Source of the DNA: Mycolicibacterium phocaicum
GTDB lineage: Bacteria; Actinomycetota; Actinomycetes; Mycobacteriales; Mycobacteriaceae
Direction of reading: 5' to 3'
DNA: 64,000 nucleotides
Assembly (NCBI RefSeq): GCF_010731115.1
Contig: NZ_AP022616.1
Span: 4,526,001 to 4,590,000 of the forward strand
Shown here: positions 7,731-20,383 of the stretch, piece by piece
Position numbering within the stretch: position 1 is the first letter of the stretch
Layout: each line of letters starts with the position of its first letter
Position numbers and translations under genes: made by a program
Notes under the pieces: model-generated
What the model saw: only the letters and a program-made list of their open reading frames with translations
Database searches by the model: none
Told to the model about the DNA's origin: nothing

Positions 7731-8513
7731 GTGACCCAGAGCGACGCATCTTCGATCCTTGATCTCTTCCGTCTCGATGGCCGCGTCGCGGTCGTCACCG
7801 GCGCCTCGAGTGGCCTCGGGGTCGGGTTTGCGCAGGCACTGGCCCAGGCCGGCGCCGACGTCGTACTCGGTGCGCGGCGTGAAGACCGGCTGGCCGAGAC
7901 CAAGGCGCTCGTCGAAGCGGCAGGTCGCAAGGCCGTCGCCGTACGCACCGACGTCACCAACCCCGACGACTGCAAGGCGCTCGTGCAGGCTGCTGTCGAT
8001 TCCTTCGGGCGCGTCGACATTCTGGTGAACAATGCGGGAGTGGGCACGGCCGTCCCGGCGACGCGCGAGACGCCCGAGCAGTTCCGGTCCGTCATCGACC
8101 TGAACCTGAACGGGTGTTACTGGATGGCGCAGGCGTGCGCCGCCCACATGCAGCCGGGCAGTTCGATCACCAACGTGAGCAGCATCCTCGGCCTGACCAC
8201 CGCCGGCCTCCCGCAGGCGGCGTACGCGTCATCGAAGGCGGGCCTGATCGGTCTGACCCGGGACCTCGCCCAGCAGTGGACGGGACGCAAGGGCATCCGC
8301 GTCAACGCCCTGGCGCCCGGATTCTTCGCCTCCGAGATGACCGAGCAGTACGCGGACGGCTACTTCGAGAGCACCGTCCTGCCCCGAACCCTGGCCGGAA
8401 GGCTCGGGCGCACAGAGGAACTCAGTGCCGCGCTGATCTTCCTGGCCAGCGATGCCAGCAGCTACGTCACCGGAATCACCCTGCCCGTCGAGGGTGGCCT
8501 GCTCACCAGCTGA
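7731..8513 (+). CDS. SDR-family NAD(P)-dependent oxidoreductase
   Basis: A 260-residue classical SDR. It has a TGASSGLG nucleotide loop, an NNAG motif, catalytic Ser in NVSSI and the YASSK Tyr-Lys pair, ending with a normal VEGG cap. The substrate is unknown. I chose GTG 7731 because a -10 element ends 7 nt before it (a leaderless start); the GTG at 7701 would place the operator inside the gene. A WS/DGAT gene follows 31 bp downstream, suggesting a role in lipid or alcohol/ketone metabolism. Confidence 0.87.
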   Translation: MTQSDASSILDLFRLDGRVAVVTGASSGLGVGFAQALAQAGADVVLGARREDRLAETKALVEAAGRKAVAVRTDVTNPDDCKALVQAAVDSFGRVDILVNNAGVGTAVPATRETPEQFRSVIDLNLNGCYWMAQACAAHMQPGSSITNVSSILGLTTAGLPQAAYASSKAGLIGLTRDLAQQWTGRKGIRVNALAPGFFASEMTEQYADGYFESTVLPRTLAGRLGRTEELSAALIFLASDASSYVTGITLPVEGGLLTS

Positions 8514-8544
8514 GCGTCAAAAACCATCTAGGAGAAGAACACTC

Positions 8545-10077
8545 GTGAAGCAGCTCAGCGGCATGGACGCCACTTTCCTCTACCTGGAGACGCCGACGAC
8601 ATTCGGTCACGTCACCGGGCTGATGATCTTCGAGCGGCCCAGCGAGGAGTTCGATCCGTACAGTGCCGTCCATGCGAAGTACGCCTCACTCATCGGTGAA
8701 CTCGAACCGTTGCGCCGGCGACTCGTCGAGGTGCCGCTGGGTCTCGACCACCCGTACTGGGTCGACGACCCGAACTTCGACCTCGACTTCCACATCCGCG
8801 AAATCCATTTGGCCCGGCCGGGAATGGTCGACCAGCTGGCCGACCAGGTGTCCCGCATCGTCGGCCGCCCGATGGACCGGAGCCGGCCGCTGTGGGAGGT
8901 CTACGTCATCGACGGCCTGGACAACGGCAACTGGGCGATGCTGACCAAGTACCACCACGCCACCATCGACGGGGCCGCCGGACAGCTGATGCTCAACATC
9001 CTGACCGACACCGAACCGGACGCCACACCGCCCGGCCCCGGCCCGGCCTGGGAACCCGAATCCCTGCCCAGCGACATCGACCTGCTGCGCAGGGCCGTCA
9101 TCAACCTGGCGGGCCATCCGGTCAAGGCGCTGCGGTTCCAGACCCGGCTGGTCGGCCAGCTCGCCGACGCCGCGGGCATCGACAGTATCGGCAGCGCCGC
9201 CAGCAAGGCCGGATCGGCCATCAAAGCCATTGCGCGCCTTGGTAAAGAAGACGGCCCGAGGATTCCGCTACCCACCTCGGCCGCGCCGCCCACCCCGTGG
9301 AACAAGCCCATCACCGGGCATCGTCGGTTCGCAATGCGCACCGCGTCGCTGGAGAACGTCAAGCAGCTCAAGACCGCGACGGGCGGCACGGTCAACGACA
9401 TCGTGATGGCGATCTGCGCCGGCGGTCTGCGCAGCTACCTGCAGGCCCACGACGCGCTGCCCGACGGCCCACTGCGGGCCATGGTGCCGGTGTCGATCCG
9501 CACCGGCGACGAAGAGGACCCCTGGACCAACCGGGTGTCCGCGATCTTCCCCGAACTGCCGACCGACTGCGCCGACCCACTCGAGCGCGTGGCCCGCTGC
9601 CGCGCGGCGATGCTCGACGCGAAGCGCCTGCTGAATCTGGTGCCCGCCAGTCAACTCGGTGACATGGCGCAGGTGTCGGCTCCGGTGCTCTCGACATCCG
9701 CGATGCGGCTGGCGTCCCGCTTCGGGCTGGCACACCGCATCGCGGCCACGCCCTTCAACCTGGTGATCTCGAATGTGCCCGGTCCGCGCAAGCCGCTGTA
9801 CTTCGCGGGGGCACAGCTGGTCAATCAGTTCCCGGTCTCGATCGTCACCGAAGGACAGGGACTCAACATCACCGTCGTGAGCTATCTGGATCGCCTGGAC
9901 TTCGGCTTCATCGTCGACCGCGAGTTGGTGCCCGACGTGTGGGACTTGGCGGACATGCACATCGACGAGATCGGCCGGCTCATGGCGGCCAGCGGCGCCC
10001 AGTGGGTGCAGGAGCCGCAGCCCCCGGCGCCGCGACGTGGACCGGTCCGCGTCGTTCAACCCGGCGACGCCTACTGA
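8545..10077 (+). CDS. WS/DGAT-family O-acyltransferase
   Basis: A 510-residue wax ester synthase/diacylglycerol acyltransferase. The catalytic HHxxxDG motif is HHATIDG at residues 137-143. The C-terminal domain has the family PLYFAGA and [10 protein letters not shown] stretches. These enzymes esterify acyl-CoA to long-chain alcohols or diacylglycerol for storage lipid. A ribosome site (aggagaag) precedes GTG 8545. Upstream in-frame starts overlap the SDR and were rejected. It likely shares the SDR promoter. Confidence 0.92.
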   Translation: MKQLSGMDATFLYLETPTTFGHVTGLMIFERPSEEFDPYSAVHAKYASLIGELEPLRRRLVEVPLGLDHPYWVDDPNFDLDFHIREIHLARPGMVDQLADQVSRIVGRPMDRSRPLWEVYVIDGLDNGNWAMLTKYHHATIDGAAGQLMLNILTDTEPDATPPGPGPAWEPESLPSDIDLLRRAVINLAGHPVKALRFQTRLVGQLADAAGIDSIGSAASKAGSAIKAIARLGKEDGPRIPLPTSAAPPTPWNKPITGHRRFAMRTASLENVKQLKTATGGTVNDIVMAICAGGLRSYLQAHDALPDGPLRAMVPVSIRTGDEEDPWTNRVSAIFPELPTDCADPLERVARCRAAMLDAKRLLNLVPASQLGDMAQVSAPVLSTSAMRLASRFGLAHRIAATPFNLVISNVPGPRKPLYFAGAQLVNQFPVSIVTEGQGLNITVVSYLDRLDFGFIVDRELVPDVWDLADMHIDEIGRLMAASGAQWVQEPQPPAPRRGPVRVVQPGDAY

Positions 10078-10097
10078 CGGGCTCTAGTGTTGAAGGG

Positions 10098-11060
10098 ATG
10101 AGTGGTTCGGGCGACGAGAGTTTTCTGACAGTCGTCGTCGCACTCGGTGCCAACGCCCTGATCGCGGTGGCCAAGACCGTCGCCGCCGTCGTCACGGGCA
10201 GCGCGTCGATGCTCGCCGAGTCGGCGCATTCCTGGGCGGACACCGGCAACGAGGTGTTCCTGCTGATCGGCACCCGGCAGTCGGACAAGCCGGCCGATGC
10301 CGAACACCGGCTGGGCTACGGCCGGGCGGGCTACATCTGGTCGATGTTCGCGGCCTTCGGGTTGTTCACCGTCGGCGCCGTGGTGTCGATCTGGCACGGC
10401 ATCCAGTCCCTCAACGGCGAAGGCGAGGCGACGTCCTACGGCTGGGCCTATGCCGTGCTCGCGGTCTCGTTCGTGTTGGAGGGATCGTCGTTCCTGCAAG
10501 CGCTGTCGCAGACGAAGTCCGGCGCGCTCGAGCGACGGATCCATCCGCTGCGCTACATCCGCGTCACGTCGAACCCCATGCTGCGCGCGGTCTTCGCCGA
10601 GGACCTGTCGGCCCTCATCGGCATCGTGATCGCGACGGGCGGCATCTTGGCGCACCAACTCACCGGCAACGCGGTCTGGGACGCCATCGGCTCGATCCTG
10701 GTCGGACTGCTTCTCGGGGGCGTGGCGCTGTTCCTCATCGGGCGCAACATGGATTTCCTGACGGGGGAGTCCGTCACGCCGCTCGCGCGCAACAACGCCC
10801 TGCTGGCCCTACTCGACCACCACGACATCGAGCGGGTCAGTTATCTGCACATGGAATGGGTTGGCGCGAACCGGATTTATCTCGTCGCGGCCGTCGACCT
10901 CGTCGGTGACGCCGCCGAATCGAACGTCGCCGCGCGGCTCAACGCCATCGCCGACGCGTTGGCGGACCGCCCGGAAATCGTGCGCGCCGTGCTGACCCTG
11001 ACCCGGCCGGGCGACACCACTGATCTGCGTCCGACCGCGCTGCCCGAGTGGTATCGCTAG
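10098..11060 (+). CDS. Cation diffusion facilitator family transporter
   Basis: A 320-residue CDF protein with about six membrane helices. The metal-site helices are visible as [13 protein letters not shown] in TM2 and [10 protein letters not shown] in TM5. A soluble C-terminal domain follows. Members export Zn, Mn or related ions by antiport; the metal here cannot be told from sequence. It starts 20 bp after the WS/DGAT gene and its end overlaps the convergent LysR gene by 4 nt. Confidence 0.88.
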   Translation: MSGSGDESFLTVVVALGANALIAVAKTVAAVVTGSASMLAESAHSWADTGNEVFLLIGTRQSDKPADAEHRLGYGRAGYIWSMFAAFGLFTVGAVVSIWHGIQSLNGEGEATSYGWAYAVLAVSFVLEGSSFLQALSQTKSGALERRIHPLRYIRVTSNPMLRAVFAEDLSALIGIVIATGGILAHQLTGNAVWDAIGSILVGLLLGGVALFLIGRNMDFLTGESVTPLARNNALLALLDHHDIERVSYLHMEWVGANRIYLVAAVDLVGDAAESNVAARLNAIADALADRPEIVRAVLTLTRPGDTTDLRPTALPEWYR

Positions 11061-11953
11061 TCGGGGTTGATCGGCGCGCGGTGCGCCGTCGCGACCAACG
11101 CGCGCGCCAGCACCGAGCCGGGCTCGGCGGCGCTGGTGACCAGCGCGACCGTCGCTGTCACCTGCGGTTCGTCCAACGGCACCACCCGCATTCCGTCGGG
11201 CGGGCGCAAAGTGTCCAGCCAGGTCTGGGGGACGATGCTCGCCCACCGGCCACCGCTGACGTGCGCCAGCAGGGACACCACCGAATCCGCCTCGAGCCGC
11301 GGCGTCGCCGTCAGGCCGTGCGCCGCGAGGACGTCGTCGAGCAGCTGCCGGCCGCGCATCCCGGTGTTCAACAGGCACAGTGGCAGTTCCAGGGCGTCGG
11401 ACCAGGTCAGCGGATTCGGCTGGCTGGCAAGCAGTTCGGCGCCGGCGATCAGCACTTGCCGTTCTTCATAGAGCGGCGTGACCGTCAGACCGGCGGTGTC
11501 GACGCCGTCGGGGTAGATGACTCCGGCGTCGAGTTCGAATCGGCGGATGCGTTCGACGATGCCCGCCGAACGCAGACTGCTCTCCAATTGCACTCGTACC
11601 AAAGGATGTTCGAGGCAGAAGGGATCAGTCAGAAGGGCCACCGTGCCCGACGCGGCCGGGATGACGCCGAGCCGTAGCTCGCCCGTCAGACCCGTCTGCA
11701 ACGCGGTGACCTCGTGGATGAGTGCGTCGTGATCGGCCAGAATCCGGCGGGCCCACAGCACCAGCCGTTCGCCTTCGGGCGTCAGACCCTCGAAGCTCTG
11801 CCCACGCCGCACCAGCGGCACCTTGAGTTCGTTCTCGAGCTTGCGGATGGCCTCGGACAACGCTGGTTGCGAGACGTAGCAGGCGGCAGCGGCGCGCGCG
11901 AAGTGCTTCTCGCGGGCGAGCGCCACGAAGTATTCGAGCTGGCGGAAGAGCAT
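11057..11953 (-). CDS. LysR-family transcriptional regulator
   Basis: A 298-residue LTTR. The N-terminal winged HTH ([17 protein letters not shown], then [16 protein letters not shown]) is followed by a substrate-binding domain from about residue 90. It is divergent from the molybdopterin oxidoreductase. The spacer holds a dyad CTGATAGG-N5-CCTATCAG of the LTTR T-N11-A type. A near copy sits in front of the FUSC gene at 15438, so both may be targets. Confidence 0.92.
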   Translation of the reverse strand: MLFRQLEYFVALAREKHFARAAAACYVSQPALSEAIRKLENELKVPLVRRGQSFEGLTPEGERLVLWARRILADHDALIHEVTALQTGLTGELRLGVIPAASGTVALLTDPFCLEHPLVRVQLESSLRSAGIVERIRRFELDAGVIYPDGVDTAGLTVTPLYEERQVLIAGAELLASQPNPLTWSDALELPLCLLNTGMRGRQLLDDVLAAHGLTATPRLEADSVVSLLAHVSGGRWASIVPQTWLDTLRPPDGMRVVPLDEPQVTATVALVTSAAEPGSVLARALVATAHRAPINPD

Positions 11954-11970
11954 GGATTATTCGATCACGG

Positions 11971-11991
11971 CTGATAGGTGGCGCCTATCAG
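11971..11991. promoter_or_regulatory. LysR-type operator (dyad CTGATAGG-N5-CCTATCAG)
   Basis: A perfect 8+5+8 inverted repeat, containing a T-N11-A LTTR core. It lies 18 bp from the lysR start and 55 bp from the oxidoreductase start. Confidence 0.85.
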
Positions 11992-12045
11992 GCTTTCGAA
12001 AATTGCCCTTGGACGTGGGGCTCTCCTGCCTAGCAGACTTGTCCC

Positions 12046-14349
<2,304 letters not shown>

Positions 14350-14358
14350 CGCCGCGCG

Positions 14359-15417
14359 TTACTCGCGAGTGCCCGGCAACAGCATCGACACCGCGATGGC
14401 GGCGGTGACGCCGATGATGGTGTCAATGCCGCGAGCGGCCAGCAGCACGAGCGGTTCGGTGGGTGCGGCAAGGTCGGTCATCAGCATGATCAGCGGGGTG
14501 AAGAAACCCAGCGCCACGGCGTGGTGGTGCGCCATGAACAGTTCGGTGGGGAACAGCAGCGCCATCACGCAGATCGCCAGCACGTACGGGCTGGGCCCCG
14601 GCACCAGCAGCGCGGCCGCCACGGCCAGTCCGATGAAAGTGCCGCCCAGACGGTGGATTCCGCGTCTGATCCGGCCACTGGCATCGGCGGCCGCCAGCGG
14701 TCCGGCGGCCGCGGCGATGGCCCAGTTGGCATGGTCGACACCCAGTGCCAGGCCGGCGGTGCCCGCGGCGGTGATGGCGAGCGCGTAGCGGCCGGCGTGG
14801 ACCAGCACGTCGCGGTGGTTCGGCAGGCTGAGGCGGATGGTCGGCGTCATGGCCCGCGGCGCGTCGAGCACACCCAACAGGACACACAGCAAAGCTGTTG
14901 CGGCACAAAGCAAGATCGCCGACGATGGCGCCACCCGGCCGGCAGGTACCGTGGCAATGGCACCGAGAGCGAAAACGCCGTAGAACGGCCCCTCCGGCTT
15001 GAGCACCAGGTAGTCGGTCACGACAGAGCCCACAGTGGCGAACGCCACCGCAGCGATGACCAGGACAGCCGGTGGCACATGGGAATTGGCGAGCAGCACG
15101 CCGATGGCCACACCGAGGACCAGGATCACACCGCCCTGCGTCTGGTGAGCGAATCGCCGGGCGCGGGTTTCGGTGCGGCCGTACATGCCGGTGATCGCAC
15201 CGAACACCGCGTAGATGATCAGGTCGGGGCGTCCCGCCGCCAGCAGCGCGATGCCGGGGATGGCCAGCCCGAGCGCGACCCGCAGTGCCGGCCGATGGTC
15301 TTCCATCGGCGGGGTCATGGCCCGGCGCACGCGCATGTAGACGGTGCGCATCGGCTCACTCCGATCGATGAAACGACTGGCTGAATCAGGTTGTCGTATC
15401 CGGGGAGCGGCCGTCAA
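14359..15417 (-). CDS. FUSC-family membrane protein
   Basis: A membrane protein of up to 352 residues, arranged as two similar blocks of hydrophobic helices. The conserved repeat shows as AVFGAITGMYGR in the first half and GIHRLGGTFIGL in the second, as in FUSC/aromatic acid efflux proteins. Its role is probably export of small organic compounds. The start is uncertain: TTG 15417 gives the longest form and ATG 15351 is a fair alternative. A LysR-type dyad (15438-15454) lies just upstream and matches the box of the lysR-oxidoreductase pair. It is convergent with the oxidoreductase. Confidence 0.8.
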   Translation of the reverse strand: MTAAPRIRQPDSASRFIDRSEPMRTVYMRVRRAMTPPMEDHRPALRVALGLAIPGIALLAAGRPDLIIYAVFGAITGMYGRTETRARRFAHQTQGGVILVLGVAIGVLLANSHVPPAVLVIAAVAFATVGSVVTDYLVLKPEGPFYGVFALGAIATVPAGRVAPSSAILLCAATALLCVLLGVLDAPRAMTPTIRLSLPNHRDVLVHAGRYALAITAAGTAGLALGVDHANWAIAAAAGPLAAADASGRIRRGIHRLGGTFIGLAVAAALLVPGPSPYVLAICVMALLFPTELFMAHHHAVALGFFTPLIMLMTDLAAPTEPLVLLAARGIDTIIGVTAAIAVSMLLPGTRE

Positions 15418-15437
15418 AGTGGAAATACCGAGCAGGT

Positions 15438-15454
15438 GATCGGCGGCGCCTATC
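15438..15454. promoter_or_regulatory. Second LysR-type dyad, upstream of the FUSC gene
   Basis: GATCGG-cggcg-CCTATC matches the box at 11973-11989 (GATAGG-tggcg-CCTATC) in 15 of 17 positions, with the same spacer length. It sits 21 bp upstream of the TTG at 15417. Confidence 0.65.
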
Positions 15455-15511
15455 GGCCGGCGGCAGCTACTCGCGGCTGGCGGGAGGTGCCCCTACTCGC
15501 GGAGGCAACCG

Positions 15512-16327
15512 TTACCCGAAGACAGGGAAGCTGCGGCGCTTGGCGAGCCGGTCCATGCCGGACTGGATGGCGAACTGCACCTCGTCGTACACCTTGTCGA
15601 CGTAGGCGGCGTCGTTGGCGCGCTCGGGGTCGGTGTCGACGTAGATCGGGTCGAGCAGCTCGGTGCGGATTTTCGCGGGCAGCGGCAGGTGCATCGGCAG
15701 CACCTCGACGGCCAGCGGGAACGGGAAGCCGGCGATGATCGGCATATTGGCGCCACGCAACCGCTTTCCGAGGCCGCTCCACTTGGCCAGGAACTTGCCC
15801 TCGTTGAGCACGAAGAGGGTGTCGTGCCCACCGACCGTCGCCACCGGGACGATCGGCACACCGGACCGGATCGCCTGCTTCACAAAGCCTTTGCGACCGC
15901 CGAGGATCGCCTTGTCACGGTCGCGCCAGGTGCGCATGGCGTCGAGCTCACCGCCCGGCCACACCACGACGTCGCGCCCGGCGGCAAGCGCATTCGTCAC
16001 CCCGTCGCGTGACGCGGGGATGACGCCGACGGCGCGGAAGTAGTCACCGAGACCGGGGGCACCCATCAGCACGTCGTGCGCGGTGCCGTGCAGGATGCGC
16101 TGCCCGTCGAAATGCCGGTACCAGGAGTGCACCAGGGTCCAGGCGTCCATGGTCAGGGAGCCGCCGGAGTGAATGCCGATCAGCAGCGACGGCTCGTCGG
16201 GCACCTTGTGCCAGCCGTCGATCTCGAGCCGGAAGTAGTGGTCGCACAGGAAGTTCCAGATCGGGTTCTGGACGTACCGCATGAAGGTCGGGTTGGGGAC
16301 GCTCGGAGCGGTGTTCAGCGTGGTCAT
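15512..16327 (-). CDS. Lysophospholipid/diacylglycerol acyltransferase-like protein
   Basis: A 271-residue acyltransferase of the LPLAT/DAGAT superfamily. The GIHSGGSLTMDAW motif replaces the HxxxxD box. A second block (VVWPGGELDAMRTWRDRDKA) and a third (GVPIVPVATVGGHDT) follow. It probably transfers acyl groups to a glycerolipid at the membrane; the substrate is unknown. The ATG at 16327 overlaps the stop of a 44-residue membrane protein (ATGA), so the two are coupled. A longer frame to 16567 is not supported. Confidence 0.85.
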   Translation of the reverse strand: MTTLNTAPSVPNPTFMRYVQNPIWNFLCDHYFRLEIDGWHKVPDEPSLLIGIHSGGSLTMDAWTLVHSWYRHFDGQRILHGTAHDVLMGAPGLGDYFRAVGVIPASRDGVTNALAAGRDVVVWPGGELDAMRTWRDRDKAILGGRKGFVKQAIRSGVPIVPVATVGGHDTLFVLNEGKFLAKWSGLGKRLRGANMPIIAGFPFPLAVEVLPMHLPLPAKIRTELLDPIYVDTDPERANDAAYVDKVYDEVQFAIQSGMDRLAKRRSFPVFG

Positions 16328-16458
16328 GAGTCCTCGTTTGCAGGGTCTGGCCGTCCGCGGCGCCTGCCGAGTGCGCGGACCATGGCATTGATCGCGGCAA
16401 GGGGCAGAACCGGGAGCAAGGTGACGACGATGTAGGCCACACCACCGATGACAGTCAT
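16324..16458 (-). CDS. 44-residue single-span membrane protein
   Basis: This short gene encodes one hydrophobic helix (about residues 4-28, with VAYIVVTLLPVLPL). It is followed by a basic patch (RALGRRRGR) and an acidic end. The stop overlaps the start of the acyltransferase in an ATGA, which argues that it is translated. A likely role is as a membrane anchor or partner of the acyltransferase; this is inferred from coupling only. Confidence 0.6.
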   Translation of the reverse strand: MTVIGGVAYIVVTLLPVLPLAAINAMVRALGRRRGRPDPANEDS

Positions 16459-16806
16459 TCGACCGGTTACCTCTCTGGTGCGGTTTGTCGAGCCTGTTGT
16501 AGCAGGTAGGAACCTTGCCGCTGGGGTCGATGACCACGCTACGGAGAGCGTGGACGTGCCGCGACATCCTCGGGGGCCGAAGATCCGGCGTAATTTCGCG
16601 GATATGTTGTCGCGAGAAGCCAACGTCCTCTGCTGGAGTTGACAGTCCGGGTGAATGTTGCTGCGCAGCGGCTACGGCCGGTGGTGCGGGTTGTAGTTGT
16701 TCACGTTGATCGTGCGCCCAGGATCCTCGCTACTCGACCTTTGTCTGCGTCAGCGCACAGTCAACGCCCACAAGGCATTTGCTTGTCGAGTGCCCAGTAC
16801 GCGAAA
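16459..16806. other. Intergenic region without a recognisable gene
   Basis: About 350 bp between the small membrane protein gene and the end of ipdC. It must hold the promoter of the membrane protein-acyltransferase pair. I see no convincing protein, RNA or operator in it, and no KstR or KstR2 box. Confidence 0.5.
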
Positions 16807-16834
16807 GCCCCCAAATCGACGAAGATTTGGGGGC
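16807..16834 (-). terminator. Hairpin terminator after ipdC
   Basis: Perfect 11-bp arms (GCCCCCAAATC and complement) with a 6-nt loop lie 23 bp beyond the ipdC stop. On the minus strand the hairpin is followed by a short T-containing stretch (TTTCGCG). Confidence 0.8.
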
Positions 16835-16856
16835 TATGCGCCGGCTCGGGCGGGAA

Positions 16857-17927
16857 CTAGACGATGTAGCTCGTCGCCGCCTGCAGATGTGCGATGGCCT
16901 CGTCGGCGATTCGTGGCACCAGCTCGGCGCACGACGGCAGACTGTCGATGATGCCGGCCACCTGGCCCGACGCCAGCACGCCCGCCTCGGTGTTGCCTTC
17001 CACCAGACCGGCTTTCAGCAGCATCGGGGTGTTGGCGGCCATGACGACCTGCGACCAGGTCAGGTCCTTGCCGTGGCGCATGGCCAGGCCGTCCTTGACC
17101 ATCGAACGCCAGGTCATGCCCGACATCTTCTTGAACTTCTGGGCATTGCCGACCGCGGCGACGAAACCGCGTACCGGCGAACCGCTTTCGAGCTTCTCGA
17201 CCAACCCGGTCCGCAGCACCCGGTGCGGCATGCCGTCGACGCGGGTCGACACCACGGTGCCGTCGAGGGCGGCTTCCAGGTAACGCTGCTTGACGGCATC
17301 GGGGACGGTCGAGTCCGACGTCAGCAGGAACCGCGTGCCCATCGCGACGCCGGCGGCGCCGTAGGACAGCGCGGCCGCCAGGCCACGACCGTCGAAGAAA
17401 CCACCCGCGGCGATTACCGGCATGCCGGTGTCCTTCACGGCGTCCAGCACCGACGGCAGCAGCAGCGTGGTGGCGATCGGGCCGGTGTGGCCACCGCCCT
17501 CGCCGCCCTGGACGATCACCGCGTCGGCGCCCCAGCTCGCCACCTTCTTGGCGTGCTTGGCCAGGCCGACCGACGGGATCACCACGACGCCGGCAGCTTT
17601 CAGCTTGGCGATCAGCTCGGGCCTGGGCGCCAGGGCGAAGGAGGCGACTTTGACTCCTTCGCGGATCAGGAGGTCGCACCGGGCATCCGCGTCACCGGCG
17701 TCGGCACGCATGTTGATGCCGAACGGCTTGTCGGTGGCCGCCTTGACCTTGGTGACGGCGGTCTGCAGCTCGTCCAGCGTCATCGTCGCCGACGCCAGGA
17801 TGCCGAGACCGCCGGCGTTGGAGGTGGCCGCGACCAGACGCGCGCCGGCCACCCAGCCCATGCCGGTCTGCACGACCGGATACTCGATGCCGACCAGTTC
17901 GGTCAGCGGCGTCTTGAGCTTGCTCAC
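16857..17927 (-). CDS. ipdC: IpdC, flavin-dependent oxidoreductase of HIP degradation
   Basis: A 356-residue protein of the nitronate monooxygenase/FMN-barrel family, ortholog of Rv3553. It begins with the typical YPVVQTGMGWVAG strand and carries the GGEGGGHTG and VIAAGGFFDGRG phosphate-binding loops. In the known pathway IpdC is needed to oxidise the 5-hydroxy C/D-ring CoA thioester before ring D opening. Its GTG overlaps the ipdB stop (GTGA), giving an echA20-ipdA-ipdB-ipdC operon. Confidence 0.94.
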   Translation of the reverse strand: MSKLKTPLTELVGIEYPVVQTGMGWVAGARLVAATSNAGGLGILASATMTLDELQTAVTKVKAATDKPFGINMRADAGDADARCDLLIREGVKVASFALAPRPELIAKLKAAGVVVIPSVGLAKHAKKVASWGADAVIVQGGEGGGHTGPIATTLLLPSVLDAVKDTGMPVIAAGGFFDGRGLAAALSYGAAGVAMGTRFLLTSDSTVPDAVKQRYLEAALDGTVVSTRVDGMPHRVLRTGLVEKLESGSPVRGFVAAVGNAQKFKKMSGMTWRSMVKDGLAMRHGKDLTWSQVVMAANTPMLLKAGLVEGNTEAGVLASGQVAGIIDSLPSCAELVPRIADEAIAHLQAATSYIV

Positions 17928-18669
17928 GCCTTGACTTCCTTGTCGCGGAACGACTTCGGGTCGATCACCTCGCGCAGCAGCTGCAGTTCGTCGGCTGTCG
18001 GCAGGCGGGTCTCACCGGCGGCGTCCAGGCCGTGCACCTCGAACGAGGTGTTGTCGGCGACCTCGTCGGCCGTCACACCCGGGTGCAGCGACACCGCGCG
18101 CATCTGGTGCTCGGGGCCGTTGAAATCGAACACACCGAGGTTGGAGACCACCTGGTAGACGTTCAGGAAGCGGTACGCGGGGTTGGCCGGATCGACCTTG
18201 TCCCAACCGATTCCGGAGACGATGTCGACCGACTCGGCGAACACCCGCTTGGTGTGGTTGCCCACGAAGTAGCTCGTCGCATGGTTGATGCTGTTGCCGG
18301 GCGCGCCGCGGACACCGAACATCTGGCGGGTCGGCTGCTGGATCGGGCCGAAGGCCGACAGATTCTGGTTGCCGTAGCGGTCGATCTGGTTGGCGCCCAT
18401 GACCACATGGCGACGGCCCCAGGCCAGCGTCTCGAAAACGCGGTTGAACGGCATCCAGCCCTCGACGGCGAACGGGGCCCCGATCGCCGGGGTGTCGGCC
18501 AGCATGCGGGCCTCACCGTCGGTGATCACGATGTCGGGGGAGAAGGTCAGCCGGGCCAGGCGGGCCCCGATCTGCACGACGGTCGTCATGGGGCTGGCCA
18601 TGATTTCCCCTGCGTCACGGAACAACTCGGCGCAGGCGACGGCGCAGACCTCGGCGCGAGTTGCGTCAC

Positions 18670-18673
<4 letters not shown>
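17924..18673 (-). CDS. ipdB: IpdB, beta subunit of COCHEA-CoA hydrolase
   Basis: A 249-residue CoA-transferase family I beta-like subunit (Rv3552 ortholog). The fold motifs are PAIGAPFAVEGWMPFNRVF and the HHVVMGANQIDR-type strand (here RHVVMGANQIDR). IpdAB is built like a CoA transferase but hydrolyses a ring carbon-carbon bond of the steroid C ring. The start overlaps the ipdA stop (GTGA). Confidence 0.95.
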
Positions 18674-19569
<896 letters not shown>

Positions 19570-19570
19570 T

Positions 19571-20326
19571 CTATTTCGACCCCTTGTTGGTCCCCGCGAA
19601 CTCGTCGCGGTGCTCGTCGGATACGCCGGACAGATTCAGTTCGAAGGTGAAGCCCTGCTCCATGCGATAGCGCGCGTTGACGGGCTGCACGTCGATGAAG
19701 TTCAGTGCCTCCTTGGCGGCGCGGATGACGCGGGTGTCCTTGCTCGCGATGTCGCGCGCGACGCGCAGCGCGGCCTCGTCGAGCTCCTCGCGCGGCACGA
19801 CCTCGTGCACGGAGCCGAAGTGCTGCAACGTCGTCGCGGGCACGGTCGAGGCGGTGAAGAACAGCCGGCGCATCATGTGCTGCGGGACGAGGCGCGACAG
19901 GTGGGTGGCCGCGCCCAGGGCGCCGCGCTCGACCTCGGGCAGGCCGAATTTGGCGTCGTCGGAAGCGACGATGACGTCAGCGTTGCCGACCAGGCCGATA
20001 CCACCACCGACGCAGAAACCGTTGACGGCCGCGATGACCGGGACCTGGCATTCGTAGACCGCGCGGAATGCCTCGTAGCAGCCGCGGTTGGCATCGATCA
20101 GGGCGCCGAAGCCCTCGGTGTTCTGCATTTCCTTGATGTCGACGCCGGCGTTGAAGCCACGTCCCTCGGCCCGCAGGATCACCACATGCGTGCTCTTGTC
20201 GCGCCCGGCGGCGGTGATCTGGTCGGCCAGCTCGAACCAACCTGCCGACGGGATGGCGTTGACCGGCGGGTAGTTCACGGTGACCGAGACGATGCCCGGT
20301 TCGACTGTCTTGGTGGTGATGGTCAT
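19571..20326 (-). CDS. echA20: EchA20, crotonase-fold ring D hydrolase
   Basis: A 251-residue crotonase-family enzyme (Rv3550 ortholog). The oxyanion-hole strands are HVVILRAEGRGFNAGVD and AAVNGFCVGGGIGLVG. In the established pathway EchA20 hydrolyses ring D of the C/D-ring CoA thioester, giving the IpdAB substrate. A ribosome site (aggaagtg) precedes its ATG. It is the first gene of the ipd operon and diverges from an SDR gene across the KstR2 operator. Confidence 0.94.
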   Translation of the reverse strand: MTITTKTVEPGIVSVTVNYPPVNAIPSAGWFELADQITAAGRDKSTHVVILRAEGRGFNAGVDIKEMQNTEGFGALIDANRGCYEAFRAVYECQVPVIAAVNGFCVGGGIGLVGNADVIVASDDAKFGLPEVERGALGAATHLSRLVPQHMMRRLFFTASTVPATTLQHFGSVHEVVPREELDEAALRVARDIASKDTRVIRAAKEALNFIDVQPVNARYRMEQGFTFELNLSGVSDEHRDEFAGTNKGSK

Positions 20327-20354
20327 CAGTCACTTCCTGGGGGACGGGTACCTA

Positions 20355-20368
20355 AGCAAGCACTTGCT
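20355..20368. promoter_or_regulatory. KstR2 operator between echA20 and the SDR pair
   Basis: AGCAAGCACTTGCT fits AnCAAGnnCTTGnT and is the centre of a perfect AAGCAAG-CA-CTTGCTT repeat. On the plus strand TACGCT (20372-20377) follows 3 nt later and the GTG start 6 nt after that, the same spacing as at kstR2. Confidence 0.92.
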
Positions 20369-20383
20369 TGGTACGCTAGCACA

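Noticed and set aside
16459..16806. Possible small genes or RNA in the gap before ipdC
   Set aside because: Short frames there have no ribosome site or family likeness, and no stable RNA-like structure stood out by eye.
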